Shown one piece after another: positions 61,200 through 64,000 of a stretch of DNA of 64,000 bases. Location of the stretch: NCBI GenBank assembly GCA_965263375.1, contig OZ253669.1:992001-1056000 (forward strand). Direction: 5' to 3'. Below the pieces are notes generated by a model. It ran no database searches. It worked only from the letters and a program-made list of their open reading frames with translations, and was not told the DNA's origin. A program made the position numbers and the translations under genes. Position 1 is the first letter of the stretch. The number at the start of each line of letters is the position of its first letter. Source of the stretch: JAJFFW01 sp965263375. Lineage in GTDB: Bacteria > Pseudomonadota > Alphaproteobacteria > Caulobacterales > Parvularculaceae.

Positions 61200-62984
61200 A
61201 TGAAATTCTCTCTTAGTTTGCTTAAAGAGCATTTGAAGATAAATGCTGACCTTGATGAGATTGTTGCGGCAATGCTATCGCTCGGCTTGAACGTTAAGTC
61301 GGTTGATAATCCAGCGGAACGCCTAAAAGACTTTACGATCGCTGAAGTATTAGAGGCGGAAAAGCACCCAGATGCTGATAAGCTGCGGGTGTGTAAAGTC
61401 GCTACAAAAGATGGTGAAAAACAAATCGTATGCGGCGCACCGAATGCCCGGGCCGGAATAAAGGTCGCCTATGCGGCGGTGGGGACGTATGTGCCAGGTA
61501 TCGATATCACCCTTTCTAAGGCGAAAATTCGCGGCGTTGAAAGCTTTGGCATGATGTGCTCAGCGCGCGAGCTTGAACTTGGTCAAGATCATGACGGAAT
61601 AATTGAAGCGCCACAGGCGTCGCAAATCGGACAGGCGGTCGTCGAAGCGCTGAACGCCAACGATCCAATTGTTGAGTTCGAAGCTCCATCAAACCGTCCT
61701 GATGCAAATAAAATTGAGGGTGTTGCGCGCGAGCTTGCGGCTGCGGGGTTCGGGGAATTACTCGCCCCGATTGATGATGGCTCTTCGGTTATAAGGGAGC
61801 TTGAATTTTCCGCGCCGGAACTTCAAGCCCTGACCGGCGCCTCACTAGAGGCGATAACGGTCAAGCGGATTTTGGAAAGCCTTGGTTTTTCGATTAAAGA
61901 AAAAACCGGCTCCCTTTTGTCCGTCGGCATCCCTTCATGGCGTGCTGACGTGAAAGAAAGTGCTGATCTAGTTGAAGATATTTTCCGGATTATCGGATAT
62001 CGTGAAATTCCAGCTGTGCCGTTACCCGGTTTAGGGCATGTCCCGACCATATCGCCTTTATATATGCGCCAAGCGGGCGCCCGCCGTGTGTTGGCGTCGC
62101 GCGGTATGTTGGAATTGGTTGGTCATCCGGGTGCGTCGAATGAGTTCGCATCGTTCTTTCAAAGTAATAAAGACGAAGCTAATGACGAAGCTAATGAAGC
62201 TCAGACGACACAGTCTCCTCAAAAGGACTTACTGTCCCAATCCCTTTTGCTAACCCTTCTTACTGCGATAAGGGAAAATGTTGATCGCGCTGCCGAGGGG
62301 CTTTCATTCTTTGAATTTGGTCCCATCGTGAAAGCTACGGCGGGGGCGGAGCATTTAACTGTTGTTGGCGGTATTCGTTCATCGGGCCGCCCCCGTCACT
62401 GGCGGGATGGCTTGGGGCTGGTCGACGTGTTCAGTGTAAAGGCGGATGCTATGGCGACGCTTGAGGCGGCAGGCGCGAAGGTTTCCTCGCTTCAAACGGC
62501 GGTGGACGCGCCTACTTGGTTCCACCCAGGACGGTCAGGTGTTTTGCGCTTAGGGCCAAAGAATATTTTAGCCGCCTTTGGTGAAGTGCATCCCAAAATA
62601 TTATTGGAGATGGGAATTGAAGATCGGGCGTACGCTTTTGAGGTCAATCTGAGTGCTATACCGGCCGCTAAACCGAGCAAGGGGACAGCAAAACCAGTTT
62701 ATGAGGGTAGGGGTGAAACAGCCATTCGTTGTGATTTCGTCTTTACTGTCCCTAATGATGTGTCTGCCGAAGCGTTCCTTAATGCCGTTAAAGGGACTGA
62801 TAAAAAACATATTTCACATGTAAAGCTTACTGCGCTTAACGCAGCGGGCGAGCAAAAATCGTTATCCGTTGAGGTGACCTTTGCGCCAAAGGGTAAAACG
62901 CTGGATGACGAGGCGATTTCAGCGCTTTCAGCAAAAATTGCTGCTCAAGTGGATAAAGCCACGGGTGGGACGATGCTGAGTTAG
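61200..62984 (+). CDS. pheT: Shortened phenylalanine--tRNA ligase beta subunit lacking the B3/B4 editing domain
   Basis: 594 residues against about 800 in normal PheT. Residues 1-38 (MKFSLSLLKEHL) and the tRNA-binding EMAP-like OB domain at ~40-150 (EVLEAEKHPDADKLRVCKV, VCGAPNARAG, AKIRGVESFGMMCSARELEL) are kept. After SNRPDANKIEGVARELAAAG (~175-195) the ~200-residue B3/B4 module (editing site) is missing; the frame passes straight to the B5 domain (ILESLGFSIKE, IPSWRADVKESADLVEDIFRI). The B6/B7 region and an FDX-ACB-like end (CDFVFTVPNDVSAE) remain. The reading frame is intact, so it is a selected protein, not a recent wreck. Confidence 0.88.
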   Translation: MKFSLSLLKEHLKINADLDEIVAAMLSLGLNVKSVDNPAERLKDFTIAEVLEAEKHPDADKLRVCKVATKDGEKQIVCGAPNARAGIKVAYAAVGTYVPGIDITLSKAKIRGVESFGMMCSARELELGQDHDGIIEAPQASQIGQAVVEALNANDPIVEFEAPSNRPDANKIEGVARELAAAGFGELLAPIDDGSSVIRELEFSAPELQALTGASLEAITVKRILESLGFSIKEKTGSLLSVGIPSWRADVKESADLVEDIFRIIGYREIPAVPLPGLGHVPTISPLYMRQAGARRVLASRGMLELVGHPGASNEFASFFQSNKDEANDEANEAQTTQSPQKDLLSQSLLLTLLTAIRENVDRAAEGLSFFEFGPIVKATAGAEHLTVVGGIRSSGRPRHWRDGLGLVDVFSVKADAMATLEAAGAKVSSLQTAVDAPTWFHPGRSGVLRLGPKNILAAFGEVHPKILLEMGIEDRAYAFEVNLSAIPAAKPSKGTAKPVYEGRGETAIRCDFVFTVPNDVSAEAFLNAVKGTDKKHISHVKLTALNAAGEQKSLSVEVTFAPKGKTLDDEAISALSAKIAAQVDKATGGTMLS

Positions 62985-63066
62985 ACGGGACGGCTCCTCT
63001 TGCCTTGACGATAAAGGCGGGGTATCACCGCTATTCGCTCGTAGCCAAGTGCTCAGCACTTAATAT

Positions 63067-63142
63067 GCCGCATTAGCTCAGCTGGTAGAGCACATCATTC
63101 GTAATGATGGGGTCAGGTGTTCAAGTCACCTATGCGGCACCA
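63067..63142 (+). tRNA. tRNA-Thr (anticodon CGT)
   Basis: Cloverleaf: acceptor GCCGCAT/ATGCGGC, D arm GCTCAGCTGGTAGAGC, anticodon stem CATCA/TGATG around TTCGTAA (anticodon CGT), variable GGGTC, T arm AGGTG-TTCAAGT-CACCT, discriminator A and encoded CCA. The sequence after its 3' end turns AT-rich, as at many island insertion sites. Confidence 0.95.
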
Positions 63143-63208
63143 GTAAAATCAATGACTTAGATGGGTTTTGTGGTTTGGTTCAAGGTAGTGTGCTACCAGG
63201 GCGCTACC

Positions 63209-63355
63209 ATGAGGATTGATTTCACGGCTATTGATACCTCCCGTCTAAAGAGGTTTTATAGAAAAATAATTAATGCAGTTTTTCTGGCCAATACCCGAAT
63301 TATACAAATCATGGAGAATATTGGCAAAGATAGCCATTTGAATGATATTAACTGA
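63209..63355 (+). CDS. Possible small basic protein after tRNA-Thr
   Basis: 48 residues from ATG 63209 (MRIDFTAIDTSRLKRFYRKI); a longer reading from 63161 is less likely. It ends 12 bases before the next start and shares the AT-rich style of that gene. Recognised by no family. Low confidence. Confidence 0.3.
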   Translation: MRIDFTAIDTSRLKRFYRKIINAVFLANTRIIQIMENIGKDSHLNDIN

Positions 63356-63367
63356 TAGGGGGAGCTG

Positions 63368-64000
63368 ATGAATAATCATACTACCAGTAAAGATGCTGAA
63401 AACTCCAATCTTGGATGGCTTAGAAAAGTTTGGAGACAATTCAAAAAGACAGACACATATGGCATCTTAGTTGATGTTATAGCAGGTGGGGTACCTTTTG
63501 GTTTGACGTTGGGTGGCCTCTTGTTGATAGTAATTGGAAGCATCCCTGAGAAACCAGACATATTTATGCGGTCGGTGGCAGGGGCTGGCAGCGCTATTTT
63601 AGCAGGTGGCGTATTCTCTGTGATACTCAAAACAATGCAAGTTAGAGGCGTTTTTCAAGATACTCTCAGCAAAGTTTTGTTTGATGAGCCTTATCTTAAA
63701 AAACGGAATGACCTAAGGGAGTTGTGGTCAAAGGTGACTAGCCTGATTTCGAAACAAAGATTTTCGACATTAGAGAGTCATATGCATGAAGCAATAATGG
63801 AGCATTATATTCCAACCAAAGATGATTATTATTTTGAAAATTATTATCGAACATGTGTGGTTAGGTGGAACAATGAAGAAACTACAGAAATTTCGCTGAG
63901 TGAAGAGATTTCACTGCACATTGTTCCCACGAGTGCAGATGCTGAGATTACATATAAATTTTCATCTAGTCCAAGCCCGGGAGTGCCTTTAGAAGTGGCT
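63368..64000 (+). CDS. Two-span membrane protein with a soluble C-terminal part, cut by the window edge
   Basis: 211 residues to the right edge, frame open. Behind GGGGGAG. Residues 1-32 are polar; spans at ~36-59 (ILVDVIAGGVPFGLTLGGLLLIV) and ~70-92 (VAGAGSAILAGGVFSVIL); the rest is soluble, charged, with aromatic-rich EHYIPTKDDYYFENYYRTC. AT-rich codons unlike the upstream housekeeping genes. Location after tRNA-Thr suggests a mobile island. No family is recognised; such two-span plus soluble proteins occur among defence and toxin partners, which is only a hint. Confidence 0.72.
   Translation, partial: MNNHTTSKDAENSNLGWLRKVWRQFKKTDTYGILVDVIAGGVPFGLTLGGLLLIVIGSIPEKPDIFMRSVAGAGSAILAGGVFSVILKTMQVRGVFQDTLSKVLFDEPYLKKRNDLRELWSKVTSLISKQRFSTLESHMHEAIMEHYIPTKDDYYFENYYRTCVVRWNNEETTEISLSEEISLHIVPTSADAEITYKFSSSPSPGVPLEVA

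Noticed and set aside
59821..62984. Treating pheS/pheT as pseudogenes
   Set aside because: Both frames are open, coupled to an intact thioesterase gene, and retain coherent domains; this looks like selected shortening rather than decay, though a relic cannot be fully excluded.
63245..63630. Two minus-strand frames after tRNA-Thr
   Set aside because: They lie opposite a better plus-strand gene with a strong ribosome site and a clear two-span pattern.

Overview
The window is a piece of an alphaproteobacterial chromosome. The evidence is the sdhCDA order, an rpmI-rplT-pheS-pheT neighbourhood, a UrcA-family secreted protein, a HIG1 protein, a DUF2793 tail-fibre-like protein, a DUF3450/ExbB/ExbD/TonB transport cluster and alphaproteobacterial-type EtfAB. 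Gene style (ATGA/TAATG overlaps, short leaders) would suit a Hyphomonadaceae- or Parvularculaceae-like marine lineage, but that placement is inference.

Layout. 1-0.5 kb: a cut secreted protein and a tiny lipoprotein behind a good promoter. 0.56-8.5 kb: a complete CMP-nonulosonic acid pathway, most like legionaminic acid. Two divergent operons carry it: minus strand acetyltransferase-synthase-hydrolysing epimerase; plus strand dehydratase-aminotransferase-two Gfo/Idh/MocA oxidoreductases-cytidylyltransferase. 8.5-26 kb: a block of poorly known proteins. It holds an ABC-exporter-like protein whose nucleotide-binding domain has lost its ATPase motifs, a tiny HU-like protein, and five very large proteins with six copies of one GT-B-like C-terminal module (TGxPRxD, then HPRE, then YSNxGxEA). 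26-36 kb: Kdo supply (kdsD, kdsA, two different kdsB genes), a DxD glycosyltransferase, a GT2 glycosyltransferase, glmS, a histidine-phosphatase-like protein that lacks its second catalytic His, and a tail-fibre-like DUF2793 protein. The 1325-residue transferase-like protein sits downstream of kdsD and the GT8-like gene, so I infer that the large proteins build or attach a surface glycan from CMP-Leg and/or CMP-Kdo.

36.5-43.8 kb: tRNA-Gln, a 1 kb gene-free stretch ending in a structured leader, and a seven-gene TonB2-type energy-transduction operon. 43.8-58 kb: housekeeping genes: 3-hydroxyacyl-CoA dehydrogenase, DUF4112, etfBA, HIG1, a Cys/His peptidase-like exported protein, glyQ (no glyS beside it), an HTTM-type membrane pair, an NsrR-truncated haemoglobin pair with a divergent NsrR-site-controlled membrane protein, sdhCDA (no sdhB beside it), a YbjN protein and an alpha-helical repeat protein.

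58.3-63 kb: rpmI-rplT, then pheS-thioesterase-pheT in the usual chromosomal place. The PheS has lost the residues for Phe and ATP binding (region before motif 2, and motif 2 itself). The PheT is about 200 residues short and lacks the B3/B4 editing module. This PheRS-like pair looks like a degenerate or repurposed complex and, with the six-module transferase family, is the most surprising content. After tRNA-Thr (63.07 kb) the sequence turns AT-rich and begins a membrane protein cut by the window edge, as at the border of an inserted island.
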